Assembly (NCBI GenBank): GCA_045837725.1 | Contig: JBEWZL010000061.1 | Location: 62,001 to 126,000 of the forward strand | Reading direction: 5' to 3' | Length of the DNA: 64,000 bases | From: Vermamoeba vermiformis | Taxonomy: Eukaryota > Tubulinea > Echinamoebida | Shown: positions 21,656-33,355 of the stretch, in pieces | Numbering within the stretch: the first letter of the stretch is position 1 | How the letters are laid out: the number at the start of each line of letters is the position of its first letter | Made by a program: the position numbers and the translations under genes | Notes under the pieces: generated by a model | What the model was told of the DNA's origin: nothing | What the model saw: only the letters and a program-made list of their open reading frames with translations | Database searches by the model: none

Positions 21656-24637
21656 TTAAAATCTATTTGGCTGGCGTTTGGGTCCTTTTGGTTTAGTATT
21701 GGTAACATGGCCCTTTTTCTAAAGAGAAACGGTTAATTCGCAAGGGATCCGGGTAATTAATTCAACCAATCCACTTACCTTAGCATTTTCGTTCACGAAA
21801 GTCATTGACAAAGGCTTGTTAGGTACTCGCGACTCTGAAGCATCCTTCATGGTCTCAACTTGCAATCGCTTTTCGAATGAAACAGCCTGTCGCGCCTTGT
21901 TGCGCATCTCTTCTTTTTTCTTATTGTTGAGAATCGGGTTAACGTCGTCTTTGGCCTCGAACATTTGCAGCTTTCTTCTGTTTTGCAATTGGCCGCCAGC
22001 TTTATTGTTAGCTCCCTTAGCATCGTTTTGCTTGGCTTGAGGTTTCTTGGGTTCTGTTTGGATGTACCTTGTTAGCCGCATGCAATTACCACGATTGATT
22101 GTTAATTACCTTCAGGCTCATCGCTATCGTCGTCACTATCTTCATCCTCACGCATTTCATCGTCACCGCTCTCATTATCATCGTCCTCTTCATCGGAAAC
22201 GAGATCGAAGTCGTCTTCTTGTTGCTCCTGTTCCTATGCACAGTATTAGTTAGTTGGAGGTCTAAACGCCATCAAATAGATGCTGTGCGCGAGGAGCTTA
22301 CTGGTCTTTCGTTAGGATGGTGTCTACGGTAAGCATCGTTGGTTTTGTCGATCTGGAAGGACGGATCCTCGAACAATTTCTTGAAACGCTCGTCTTCCAT
22401 AATGTTCTTGACTCTAGCAGCCTATATAATACGTTAGAACGGAATAAATTCCTATTTTGGTCCTTACCTTCGGATCTTCTTCGGCAGTTGTTGCCTTGAC
22501 CGCGAGTTCCTTGTTGACCTTCGGCAAATTGTTTGTTTTTTGTGCACGAATACGAGAGGCTCTCTTTTCTTCGATTCTCTTCTTGATGCGCGATTTAAGG
22601 TAGTCTTTGTATTCATCGGGATTGGCAATGGCTCGGATCTGATCAGCCTTGTTAACAGCTGCTAAAAATACTAAAATATCGCGCAAGAACGTACCTTAGT
22701 GTACAATCGAACGTCCATGAAGTAACCATGCATAGAAGCGCGAAGGTAAGGCGTACCAATCAAGTTTGTAACGCCAAGTCGCTCGAGATCTTCTCGCGTA
22801 ACGAACTTGTAGTCTTGATAAACGGTCTGGTTCTTTTCTTCTTCGAGTTCCTCCTATTAAATTAAACGAACGATTAACATTTTGAATTTGTTTGAGAAGC
22901 GGATGTGGATCACGTACCGTCAAATTGTCCAAGAACGAGCACCACTTGGGAGCGTGGCCAAGAGCGGGAATATAGAACGGACACATTCTCTTCTGTTCAC
23001 AGGCGACTAATACCATGCCCGTGTCTTTAACCAAGCACACATCGTTGATGTCTGAAGGCGGCTCGACTGAGCAGAAAGAAGTGCCATCGTCCTTGTTCCA
23101 AATACGAATAGCCTTCTTACAACTGCTTACTACGTTTCTAGTCTGCTCGTGGAACTTAATATCTACAATAGGCGTTCCGTATTGATGATCCTTAATGTGC
23201 AAAGGCACGCTAAACATGCAAGATCAGAATTATGAAAAAGCCAGAAAAAACACGAGTTATAATTTCTATGTGAGCATAATATTCCATATATATATAATAT
23301 GGTGCTTACCTAGTTCTAATATCATACAAAGCAACATGGCCGGAGTGAGATCCAACACCGACCATCATACCATCATTAGAGAATCTGACGGCTGTTAATG
23401 AAGCAGGACTCGTGACAAATCCAGATGAGGCACCCATAATATCGTGGCCGACAGGCAAGGCACCAATAGCTTTTCGTTCACGCGGATCCCAGCACTCCAA
23501 AATACCATCGTCACCGGCAAAAGCAAACAATGCATTGGCGGGGTTAATTCCGCAAGCCTGGTCGTATTGATAATATTAGTACTACTAGGCAAGCTTAGTA
23601 ATATAGTGGCATGACCTACGTTGACTGAAGGAGAGCAAGACTGCCAAGGCTTCATGAACCGACCTTGTTCCAAGTTGACGCGGTAAATGTCAGGACTCGC
23701 GCCAACTGTGAATAACTCGCACGTAGCGTGACTGTACATCATATCGCGACCAACCTAGTGTTAGATTAGTTAGTGACTAACTCTCTCATTCGCGTACGGG
23801 CAAAAAATCACCGATCTAGTTATTTTCTAATGCACGCTCATTAACAAATAAAATTGCCATAAACTTGCTAATTTATTGATTATTTTAATAAGACTTACCT
23901 TGGGAATGCGCATATTGTAATAGGTACCGAACTGAGCGTGGAACTCGAGCACGCGATCCGTTCGCAAAAAGGCTAATTTTGAAAAATCGTCCGATAAAAT
24001 CTATAATAAAAATACCGTATAATTAATACTCAGCCGACAATTTGCGAGATCGCGATCCATACCTGAAATTTGATAACTTCGCAATCAATGTGTCTTTTAA
24101 ACTTCATACTAAGTTGACTAACTTCGTAGCATCTGACTTGTGGTGGATAAATGCCTTAATAAAATTATCTGTTAATAAGGCTGCTCAAGCAAGCGCACGA
24201 TCTGATCGCATCTATAATCGTTGAAGTTCATATTAACGCTGAATGAATTTTAAAGTACCTGTTGCTAAAATATATTGTCCATCTCGTGACATTTTAATAT
24301 TATTTCCTGTGATCGGAAAGTCGAAATCTTGGATCAGCTCTATTCTTCGTCTGTAATCTAAAAAATCATGTTAAATAATTATAATTTAATATTAGTAATA
24401 GTAATACGAGTAACGGTCATTTTTTTTAATGCTTCAGGATTCGATCAGAAAAAACAGATCGCAAATCTCGTTTTTAAATTTATTGAATTAAACAACCCCC
24501 TCATTTACTATTTATATACTATAATTACCTTCATTTTTCTTGAGAGCCTTTTTCTTTTTGTCAGAGATCCACGACGGCAACGATCTGCTCGCCGAAATGT
24601 TGTAAATACGAACACCGTTCGGGGCGATGACTTCCAT
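21656..24637 (-). CDS. NOL10: NOL10/Enp2 nucleolar WD-repeat protein
   Basis: Multi-exon gene starting MEVIAPNGVRIYNISASRSL at 24637 and ending KRQPNRF-stop at 21656. It matches NOL10 (yeast Enp2), a component of the small-subunit processome, along its whole length. Matches: SLPSWISDKKKKALKK and RRRIELIQDFDFPITGNNIK at the N-terminus; WD-type segments (IYRVNLEQGRF, ECWDPRERKAIG, LYDIRT, KDHQYGTPI, IRIWNKDDG); then CSFLDNLT, FVTREDLERLGVTNLIGTPY, LPKVNKELA and KNIMEDERFKKLFEDPSFQ. The C-terminus is acidic (many D/E near 22130-22230), then basic (QNRRKLQMFEAKDD, KPKGPKRQ). Roughly a dozen short introns. It lies 115 bp upstream of, and in the same direction as, the sphingomyelinase-like gene. 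A nucleolar role in rRNA processing is inferred by homology. Confidence 0.9.
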
Positions 24638-24978
24638 TATTTATATCTGGTCAACGCAAGTGTTGCACTTTTAGATAAATAAAAAAAGTGATTGTGCGAA
24701 GCAAAACTGACACGAGAAAAAACACCCTGCAGAAACCTCACGACAATTTCAATTCACAAAAATTAGGGCTTGGATTAATATTAATGAAGACATTTCGTAT
24801 AGGCGCTGTTGCTTAACGAAGTATATACGTTATGACGTCATTAGTCGTGATGAAGGCTTTCTGAACTGAACTTCAAAGACGATCTAACTAAGTTTTACTG
24901 ATAATAAATAATCTAATTAATGTAAGTATATTAATACAATGGCATCACCAAAGACTGATAAAATAAGACGTTGAAAGC
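24638..24978. other. Spacer upstream of NOL10
   Basis: 341 nt holding the NOL10 5' region and the 3' end of the hydrolase gene. Nothing else is supported. Confidence 0.5.
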
Positions 24979-26449
24979 TTATTTCTTCACGTGGGAGTTC
25001 AACCAAGCGAGTGACTCGGACAAAACGGTCTGCGAGATGCAGCAGTTAGAGGTGTGTAAAGTTGGTTGCAAAGTAATGAAAAATGTTATGCTTAATACTA
25101 AATGCCTTATACTTACGTCTTTAGCCTTGCCAGACAACAAATCGTGCATCTCGCCAGCAAGAGGTTTCAACGTTTTGTCTTCCGATCCGGACTTCTTGTG
25201 GAACTCAGCAACGTTTTTAGGGTTGATCTGCTTATCAGCATCGCCATAGAAGAATAAATAAGGAACCTATTAGAATAGGTCATTAATTAAGACAACTTTG
25301 AAGGGTTACGGTGTGGCACGCGTACCTTGAACTTGGATGCACTCTTCAAAGCATCGTTATTGGCCAACAAAACTTCAACGGAGGGTCTCATGATCATCTA
25401 CATAAAGGAATTAATATTATAGCAGCGTCTAAACGACAGCATTGTCCGTGTAACGAGATCGAAGACTAACGTACCTTCTCGTGCCACACCAAAGGATCAG
25501 CCTTGTATTGTTTCTCTATTCGTGCAATTTATTAACGCATGTCAAATTAATTTAATTCCTATATTTATATCAAAAAGGCTTCCATACCTGCTTCGGGATC
25601 GCTCGAAAAGGTTTCGTATTCAAGAGCTTTCAACTCTTTGTGAGGGCTCATAGCAGAAGCTGCCCTAATATTTGGAATAGATTAATATTCAGAAATGATA
25701 GCTAAGGCAGGCAGCTCGTGTCCAGTAGCCATTCAGGATCAGCTAGTGATTTCTTTCCTAGTTTGATTACTTACTTCGAGGCAGTAAAAGCAATTGTACC
25801 AACACCAGGTGCCATACCAACACCACTGCCTAATAAAAGGACGCCATCTACTTGCTTCTTGTGGTCCACAACGAAATTGACCGCGAATCCTCCGCCCATA
25901 GAAATTCTTTTCAAGAAATCGATTCAATTAATACTTTCGCTTTGGTATTTATATTTGGTTGCGTACCCGAAGAGAAAGCGCGGCAGATCTTTGTATTTGC
26001 CAACGACTTGTTCGAAATATTGATTGAAGTCTTCAAGTAAGTGTGAATATCGTTCAAAATATTGTTTTGATGCTCCTTTGCTTTTTCCGTGGCCTTATAA
26101 AAATTTTGTAAGCATTTAGAACGAACCGTAACGTGCGGATGTACTTACTTTCGTAATCGTGAGCGAAAACAGCATAACCATTTTCGGCGAAATATTGAGC
26201 AGCACGGGCGTGACGAGAGCTATGGTCGCCAAAGCCATGAAGGAAAAAGATCAGAGCTCTAGAAAATTTAGCCGTTAGAAAAATGCAATTAAATTTTATT
26301 TAGTGTATCTTTTGTAGTAATTCAAAAATATAATAACATTTCTTATTTAATTACTTGGGACTAGCAGGAACCCAGCTTTGAGTAAAGATCTCGTGTTTTC
26401 TTGCGTTTGTGAACGTAGATTCGGAGTGCGTGAATTTTGACTCAGCCAT
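24979..26449 (-). CDS. Monoglyceride-lipase-like alpha/beta hydrolase
   Basis: Spliced gene (about eight exons) starting MAESKFTHSESTFTNARKHE. It belongs to the serine-aminopeptidase S33/monoacylglycerol lipase group: an early ALIFFLHGFGDHSSRH strand-turn (oxyanion HG motif), then YFAENGYAVFAHDYE. The nucleophile elbow is G-I-S-M-G, rebuilt across an intron near 25915 (FLFG joined to ISMGGGFAVNFVV), where most relatives have H before S. The acid is in FFYGDADKQINP and the catalytic His in GEMHDLLSG. The last exon reads SLAWLNSHVKK. No signal peptide, so cytosolic or lipid-droplet-associated. Likely hydrolyses monoacylglycerol or a related lipid ester; exact substrate unknown. Confidence 0.85.
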
Positions 26450-26691
26450 ATTTCGTATCAAGTTACTTGTGTGCGAATAATAAACAAATTGCTATTGAAT
26501 AGCATAGCGAAACACGAACAAAAATTATTTGACATGTCATCAGACACACTGAAGCGATTTTAATTCTCTCTACGTGTTTATCATAACGGACTCGGAAAAT
26601 TAAAATGAAAACTTTAATTATAACCAAATTGTTAACAAAACAGTCAAAATGAATGAAAATGATCTGACGTGATCCAAAAATGGCAACAGAA

Positions 26692-27447
26692 TTATTTCTT
26701 CTGGAGGCTAGCAGCGATTGCGTAATCGTTTTTAAATGGCTCTAAGGCTTGATTCCACTTGACTTCACCTTTGCGGCAGACGGGACAAGGTACAGACTTG
26801 GTTAAATCATCGGATCTTTGAGCCCACGTCGTCAACAAGCGAGGGTAGCACATTGCGCACAACAAATCCGCGCTTGGGCAACCAGGGATAATGTGGCAGA
26901 ATACTGGCACTTGAGGTCGCAAGCACATTCCGCACTTAGGCTCAGCAATTTGTTGTAACACCTTGACTGGTTGAGAATGTTCTTCATAGGAATCGTTATC
27001 AGTCCTCCCCTTTTAAAAACACTCCTGTCGTACCTCTTTTAGCTTTGACTGGAAGCTTTTTTGTCGTTTTAGCTGGCGGATTTTGGGCTCGCATCTGATC
27101 AACAAAAAATCAGAACAGTGTAATTTGCTGGATAAAGATTACCTTCAATCGTCTCTTTTTGTGTTTCAAAACTAATTCAACCAGTTTTGAATCTCGTAAC
27201 TAGGGCAACTTATTAGATCTGATAATGTTTCTTATATCCGGTTGTTACTTACCTGCATTGTGCAGCGGTTGTCGATACGTTTCTGGTTAACTAACTCCTG
27301 GTAAAAGTCCGCACACTTTCTCCGAAAGCTCGGCCAGCAGGCAGGGTAAGGCTTCCTCACCTTGGCTCTTTCAGCCTTATTGAAGAACTTACACTGCGAA
27401 TGTTTGCGCCAAATAGGACGCTTGGATAACCTTCTCGTGGCTTCCAT
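26692..27447 (-). CDS. Small Cys-rich protein with a C-terminal RING-like zinc module
   Basis: Starts MEATRRLSKRPIWRKHSQCK at 27447. Exon 1 (27253..27447) ends CTMQ and continues into an exon reading LRDSKLVELVLKHKKRRLK, then MRAQNPPAKTTKKLPVKAKR. A 52-nt intron (GTACGA donor, acceptor after TATGAAG, with CTGATAAC as branch) restores the frame into EHSQPVKVLQQIAEP. The C-terminal 85 residues hold CGMC, VFCHIIPGC, LLCAMCYPRLLTTW and PCPVC, a spacing typical of a RING or related double-zinc domain. The N-terminal half is basic and also carries several cysteines. I do not recognise the family. An E3 ligase or nucleic-acid role is possible but unproven. Confidence 0.7.
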
Positions 27448-27601
27448 TGCTTTGAGTTATAAATCTATCTTGTATGACATGGTTTAAATTTGAACAAATT
27501 CAAATCACGTGTCGGGAAATTTCCCCAACTCTCTATGTGTTTCAATTTCAGTTTTACGTGCTTTAAATGACTTACGACTACGGCTATTACCGATGTAAAA
27601 T

Positions 27602-29312
27602 CTAATATGGCTTTATTACATCAATTATGGTCCTGTTACTCGTCAACCAGTTGTCTCCACGAGTGTGCCAATAAAGCCTTGGATCCGGCTGGGACTTTGT
27701 CAGCGTATCTATATCAATACTTTTAGCTATGATACTTCGCAAGATTGCCTAATATGGTAGTTAAAACGTACCTGAATTCAAATGGGCCGTTCTCCATGAT
27801 GGGTCGTTCGAGTTGCCATTCGAATAAACAGCCCGAAGTGCTGCTCAAAAATGGATTCAATTCAATCACCCACAACTTGTCCAACTTATCGCCCGTCACG
27901 GCAAAGTCAATCACATAGCTGTTGAATCGGCTCTTTAACTTGGGATGAATTACATTCGCGTGGAACTCCCTGTCATAGGCACGTGTTAACGAGGTATAAT
28001 CTTGGTTGTATTAAGAGATATAATGAAACGTACCTAATGCGTGCAACAATCTCGTCTTTGAGGGGAATTAAATTCGGGTAATATACAATATAGTTGTATT
28101 GACTCAACGCATTCAAGGTGCCATTGTGGACAAATCCTCTGAACTCCTGTTCGTTTAAAAATAAAATTAATTACTCATAACCATAATATTAATATGATTA
28201 TAACGTACCATTTCTGGCTTAATATCAATCCACTTGCGAATAATAAAGTTTTGTTTGAATCTGTTCGGATGTTCGATCGCGATGGTCATGTCTTGATAAA
28301 CACGTTCTGAAATGCAAAAAGTATACAACAAGTCTGCTGCTGATGTTACCTAAACGTATTATAGTTAATATAGAGTAGACAAGGGTGGCAGAATAGAGAT
28401 CCGGATCTGCGCGTGGCACGTACTTTTAGCACTTCAACTGCCGCGTCTAATAAGCACATAATCTTCGTATTAACGCTATTATCTCCACGCTGCTTAAGCC
28501 TATCAAGATAAATGCCTTTGAACTTCTTGTCATATAATGATGTGTCTTTAGCGCTTCGGCAACTTGACTTGGCAAACACGGCCGGATCTGATCCTCGTAC
28601 TCTGTCAATACTTTCTTGGAGTTTCTATAATTATAATAATAATCAATATAATTGTAACAATAATACATTTATATTCGTTGATTGCTCTTGGCACCGAGAA
28701 TATTTTTGGATTCGGATGTGGTATTAAAAATGTACGAACCTTCTCGAGTGGCTTCAATTTTTCCCATACATCGTCTGATATTTTAGGTGTTTCTTTCAAT
28801 TTATCGACGTTTTGGGTCTGTTCGTAAGCTTGGATGAATGCCTTAGCGTCGTCAATGGTTAACGGCACAAACTCCGTTGGGAATGTTTCGTCTTTGATAA
28901 GGTCGTACCACTCTTCAACATTAATGTCTAGCACGGCTTGTTGATACTCGCCGACTTGATCCAGGGTCATAAAACCTAAAAGTGGTCAATACTCCAGATT
29001 GAGCATTTTTTTGCGTGATTTAATATTGAGAAGTGTATATTCGTATTCTATTAATTATTGGGCGTTGAAATATTCAAAATTGAGCGAATTAATTTATTTA
29101 AATAAATTCGAATTTGAATTTTGACTTTGGAATTCTGAGTTTCGTGTATCTATCTGCGATCAATAAAGTAATAGTAAATATATATTTTTGTCGTGCTTAC
29201 CACTTGTTTTCGGCTTAGATGCGTCGTGCGCAGTTTCGCCTTTCTTTAACTTGACATTTTTCAAGAGGGCAGAAAGACCACCCGAGCTTTCTTCGTTATT
29301 TTGTTCAGCCAT
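27602..29312 (-). CDS. D123/CDC123 family protein (ATP-grasp, eIF2 assembly type)
   Basis: Starts MAEQNNEESSGGLSALLKNV at 29312 and ends DVIKPY-stop at 27602, with about seven introns. D123 hallmarks in order: EEWYDLIKDETFPTEFVPLT; KLQESIDRVRGSDPAVFAKSSCRSAKDTS (equivalent of the human RSPKDA loop); FIIRKWIDIKPEMEFRGFVHNGTLNALSQYNY; then the metal/ATP-binding YVIDFAVTGDKLDKLWVIELNPF, and CLFEW. Human CDC123 promotes assembly of translation factor eIF2; D123-domain proteins have an ATP-grasp fold. The key ELNPF (human DFNPF) is kept with D to E. This may be the orthologue or a D123 paralogue with a wider, possibly non-canonical substrate. The first exon is Ser/Lys-rich and disordered-looking. 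Confidence 0.85.
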
Positions 29313-30028
29313 GTTGTTGTCTTAGTAATAATAATTGATATAAACATTCGTCGTTGATATTTTTAGTTTTATTGCTTTAGTTCGTTCGTTGAATTTCTGC
29401 TAATTAATCGCATCTGTTTTAACATCCACAATAGAGGAATTCTATGACTAAGCACAATGCAATACATTACATCGATCCGACAGCTCGCGAAGAGGAGCCA
29501 AAATCGGCAGCACGGGTTAAGATCGAAGATTTACTGGGTGAACAGTAACGGGAGCTGTAACTGGTATTAATAGGATATCCACCAAAAATATTTTTAGAAA
29601 ATGTGGCAAATTTTGAGGCCATTTTAAGCAAGACGTTTAGCTGCTCTCCTGTCCATTAATTAATTTTGTAAATCTGCTGCTAATTATTGTCCTGAACACA
29701 AACAACCCTAGAAAATAATGTCTAATAAGCAGACTCCACATGCACGAATAAAGTGAAGCAAAGAAGAACAAAGAAGAAGAGCAAATCCGTTTCGCAAGTC
29801 GAGAGGCCAACAATTCCGAACACATTGCCAAATAAGCACAAATCGTCAATGGTGGATTACATCGGTGGAATACTATTCCAATCTCCAAGACGCAGAAACA
29901 CGGGTGTTACATAATCCACATTAATCCGTGCGTGTCGATTGCCTTTTATGGTCATCGGAAAAATTAAGAAATGCAACTTTTGCCTATGCTTGGCAACTGC
30001 ATTATCCCACCAAAATCTCGTCAAAAAA
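29313..30028. other. Divergent spacer, D123 gene to secreted-protein promoter
   Basis: About 700 nt. Apart from a possible 34-codon frame (29444..29548), no gene is supported. A minus-strand frame at 29637..29888 has membrane-like but unconvincing composition. Confidence 0.45.
29444..29548 (+). CDS. Possible 34-residue microprotein
   Basis: ATG-initiated frame starting MTKHNAIHYIDPTAREEEPK and ending VKIEDLLGEQ-stop. Composition is protein-like (acidic/basic helix). It lies between the divergent D123 and secreted-protein genes. No homology recognised. It could be a real small protein or chance. Confidence 0.3.
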   Translation: MTKHNAIHYIDPTAREEEPKSAARVKIEDLLGEQ

Positions 30029-30036
30029 TATAAATA
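30029..30036 (+). promoter_or_regulatory. TATA box of the secreted glycoprotein gene
   Basis: A perfect TATAAATA followed by GGGG. Transcription would be expected about 30 nt downstream, near 30060, which agrees with the start of the A/C-rich leader. Confidence 0.7.
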
Positions 30037-30054
30037 GGGGTGCGGCAACGCTCA

Positions 30055-30356
30055 ATTATTCAACCAAAACAATAGAGAGAACAACAACTCTCGAACCAAA
30101 AACACAGCGCAGGAATAAAATATCAAACAAGCTCTCAACGACAACTCGATCCGAAGAGTCTAACAGCTCATCATAAGAACAAGTAACAACGAAAGAACAA
30201 AAGAACTCACGAAGAACAAGAAGTAACGAAACCAGATTCGAACAACAACAGCGAAAGAAAGAACAAAAAAGTAACTCAGATCAAAACGAACACTCGAACA
30301 ACAACTCACAACAACAACAACTCGCAACACTCAACACTCGCTTAAATTAGCCTTTC
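30055..30356 (+). promoter_or_regulatory. Long A/C/G-rich, ATG-free 5' leader
   Basis: About 300 nt with very little T, rich in CAA, AAC and GAA runs, and no ATG before the start codon at 30357. Such unstructured leaders favour scanning. It suggests strong translation of the downstream gene (inference). Confidence 0.65.
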
Positions 30357-32092
30357 ATGAACAAAGCCTGGATCCGTTTTCTTCTCGCCGCTCTTTGCGT
30401 GAGCGCAGTCTTCGCACAAACTTGTCTCTACAGTGACGGCACAACAGTCGCTGGCAAGAGCATCAATGGCCTGTGCAGCTGCTACTCGGGCTACTGGGGT
30501 GCTAATGGCTACGCTGACTGCACTCTCAAGGACGACCAATGCGCCTTCAACCCTGCTCCTCAAAACCTCCAAACCGGCTACATTCCCATCCTCGACGAAC
30601 AAGCCTCTGGTGCTAACAACGGTGAAATCACTCTCGTGATCCGCTCGCCTCTCGTCACCAACAGAATGGACGCCGCCATCGCCTTCCAAAACGGTGATGC
30701 CAGCTGCTCGTACCCTGGCAACTTGTGGGTGAAGAGCGTCACTCAGTGCAATGACACCTTCACTGTCGTCATGCCCATGTCTTCTGCCTCCCTGTGCGGC
30801 TGGACTCGTGACGAAGATGCCACTTACAGCTACATGCGCAGCATTTTGATCGTCTCTCAATACGACAACCTCGCTCTCCGTGGTGACCCCATCCTCCGTA
30901 CCACTCAATCCATCATTCGTGTTGAAGTCAGATTCCCCAAGAGAATTACTGTAAGTAGCTACGCGCTCGACGGAATAATTTCGATCGGAACATTTCTAAC
31001 GCACGTGCTTCTAAATATAGGTTACCTCTGAAATCAATGTGTTCAGCAGTGTCAACCTCTTGGCTGCGATCACGTTCCAAGCCTACGATCCCGTCTCTGG
31101 AACTGGTGCCCTCGAATACACTACCTCGTTGCAATATCCCTTCAAGATCTCCGACGTTATTGGCCTCATTGTAAGTGCATTCGATAACAAGTACTCGACG
31201 ACTAGTGCTCACCATATTGATACCATAGGTCCCCGCTCCCTTGGTCTCCAACTACTCTTTGACCGACATTAACTGCCCCGATACTCAAGGCGCTCCTTGC
31301 ACTCAACAGATCCGTCTTGTTTTGATCCCCAACGCCGCTTGCAAGTTGAACGGTGACTACAACATCACGACCTCGCTCATCTGCCGTGGTGACCAAGCCG
31401 CTTGTCCTTTGGATGCCAACACCAACACTGCCTTGATTGCCTCCAAGGTCGTCTCTGAAGACTTCTGCCAGATCGTTCGCTTCGACATTGACCTCAACGG
31501 TGCTTTGGAAGTCTACCAAGACGCTCAACACACCACCCCCAAGACTGCTTTCTTGCCCTCTCAAACCGCCTTCTTCTTGGCCACCGTCTGGTCCACCAAG
31601 GCTACCATCGTCTCCTCTGCCATCACTGATGTTGCCTACGCTCTTCCCGATGGTACTTCTCGCTCTCTCCTCGCCGCTGGTGACAACACTGCTCTCGGCA
31701 ATGCCAACCAATTCGCCTTGACTCCCAACAACGCCACCTCTGAGGGCTTCCAATTCGTCGTCTCTGTCGGTCAAACCACCAACGACATGTTCCCCGTCAA
31801 CATTGACGCCAACGCTCAATTCCAATTCAGCGCCACCGTTGAAGTCGAATGGCAAGGACTCAACACCCTCAGCACTGGCAAGCGTTTCGCTTTCAACTTT
31901 GCTCAAGCCAACGGTTTGCCTTCTGGCACTCAAGACAAGAAGTTCGACACCACCGTCGGCATTACTCCTTTGAACAACGTTGGTCAAACTCCTTCTGCCT
32001 CTGAGCCCTTGTCCAACCCTGCCTTCAGCAGTGCCTCAACTGTTGTTGCTTCTGTGGCCTCTGCCGCCGTTGCCTTGTTGGCTCTCTTCTAA
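30357..32092 (+). CDS. Abundant secreted, GPI-type glycoprotein of unknown family
   Basis: Join 30357..30950, 31021..31170, 31229..32092 (535 residues; two phase-0 introns). Residues 1-21 are a signal peptide ending VFAQ. A short Cys module follows (QTCLYSDG, GLCSCYSGYWG, CTLKDDQC), EGF-like in look. Then a long beta-rich ectodomain with scattered cysteines (ASCSYPG, TQCNDT, LCGW, INCPDTQGAPC, NAACKLNG, ICRGDQAACP, DFCQIVRFDIDLNG) and a Ser/Pro stretch. The hydrophobic end ASVASAAVALLALF fits a GPI signal. Codons are strongly C-ending, unlike the neighbours, which with the TATA box and long leader points to high expression. Two short in-tandem strand-like halves suggest a ZP- or mastigoneme-like fold, but I do not recognise the family. 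Confidence 0.85.
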
Positions 32093-32194
32093 GCCAATTT
32101 TTGATTGTGAATACCTTGAATTGCGAATAAAACTCTATCTTAAAATTACATCTTGTAGTTAACTAAAAAATTTAGTATTTTACATTCGACACTA

Positions 32195-33355
32195 TCAAAA
32201 ACACTTTCTATGCACGACCTTAGCGCCACACTCTTCGTACTCTCTCTTGGTTATCCACTTATCTTGCATACTCGGCATCACTGCCAAACAAGATCCACCG
32301 ATCCACACGTTGTTCCTGCGTTCAGGAGTTCCAAGTACTTTGACAATTTTATCCGCCGGTGCCAGCACTAGCAATTCTTTGCGCAATCGTTCAGTCATGC
32401 CAGGGAACATCGTGTTGCCGCCAGCAAGGACAATGCTGCCGTAGAGATCTCTTCGCAACTGCAAATCATTCTCGCACTTTAAGATGGCGTTGTTAATGTG
32501 TTCGTGAATGCCAGCGGTCTCTAGCCCTATTAATGATGGCTGGAACAGAGCTTCAGGACAACGGAACCGCTCGCTGTTGACTTCGATTGGAACACCCATC
32601 TCGTCATGGTGTCGTACTAAAGTGTTGGTATTCGTGGCTGTAACTAACTCCTGTTCGTAGTCCAAGGCAACATAGCATAACTTCTCTTTAATGTCTCGGA
32701 CTATGCCTCGTTCAGCATCAGTTGAGCTTGTGATGCCACCGTCATTCAACATCTGCACCCAGTTGCCACGGTCATTCATTAGCTTCATCAGGTAATCTGT
32801 CAAATCACGGCCAGCGAGATCCAGACGCGTGATTGCGTGTTGGATGGCGTGGCCTTCGTACACGGGCACAATAGTTGTGACGCCATCGCCGGAGTCCAAT
32901 ACAACACCAGTGTGCCTATTGATCGCCAGGAGTGCCAAGACTGCTGGATTTGCCACGTACATTGCAGGCACTTCAAACTTCTCGAACATGATCTGCGTCA
33001 TTTTTTCTCTGTTCGGCTTGGGGTTCAACTGAGGTTCAGTGAGCAAGACCGCGTGTTCGTTAACAGATACGCGCAGCTCTCTATTGAAAGCATAGTCCCA
33101 CAGCTCTTCCATTACGTCCCAATCGTTGACGATCCCGCGCTCGACAGGGAAGAATAAGTCCAATACGTTGCGCATGGACAGGGCCTGATCGGCTACAAGT
33201 GGTACGCAATCACCCATGCCGAGTGTGGTACTGGTACGGCGGCGACCAACTACTGAAGGAAACACTCCACGAGGAAAATCGTCGCCAGCAAATCCAACCT
33301 TCATCTTGATCGATCCGTTGTCGATGACCAAGGGCTGAGATTCAGCGATTTCCAT
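32195..33355 (-). CDS. Divergent actin A1 (intact)
   Basis: Intronless, 386 residues, ends VVHRKCF. Actin landmarks: VIDNGSIKMKVGFAGDD (phosphate 1), [57 protein letters not shown] (phosphate 2), GGNTMFPGM (adenosine loop) and WIGGSCLAVMPSMQDKWI. Gln137, which positions the lytic water, is replaced (VANPAVLAL, Q to P), His161 is T, and His73 is R. The 160-240 region has an insertion (NDGGITSS). ATP binding is likely; hydrolysis is predicted weak. It could be an actin-related protein rather than a filament former. Distal end of the six-gene array. Confidence 0.88.
   Translation of the reverse strand: MEIAESQPLVIDNGSIKMKVGFAGDDFPRGVFPSVVGRRRTSTTLGMGDCVPLVADQALSMRNVLDLFFPVERGIVNDWDVMEELWDYAFNRELRVSVNEHAVLLTEPQLNPKPNREKMTQIMFEKFEVPAMYVANPAVLALLAINRHTGVVLDSGDGVTTIVPVYEGHAIQHAITRLDLAGRDLTDYLMKLMNDRGNWVQMLNDGGITSSTDAERGIVRDIKEKLCYVALDYEQELVTATNTNTLVRHHDEMGVPIEVNSERFRCPEALFQPSLIGLETAGIHEHINNAILKCENDLQLRRDLYGSIVLAGGNTMFPGMTERLRKELLVLAPADKIVKVLGTPERRNNVWIGGSCLAVMPSMQDKWITKREYEECGAKVVHRKCF

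Noticed and set aside
26995-27060. Apparent frameshift in the RING-like gene
   Set aside because: A 52-nt GTACGA...GAAG intron with a CTGATAAC branch site restores the frame.
29637-29888. Membrane-like minus-strand frame
   Set aside because: AT-rich composition artefact with no context support.
30342-31987. Long minus-strand frames antisense to the secreted glycoprotein
   Set aside because: By-product of the strong C-ending codon bias; the sense frame has signal peptide, introns and promoter.
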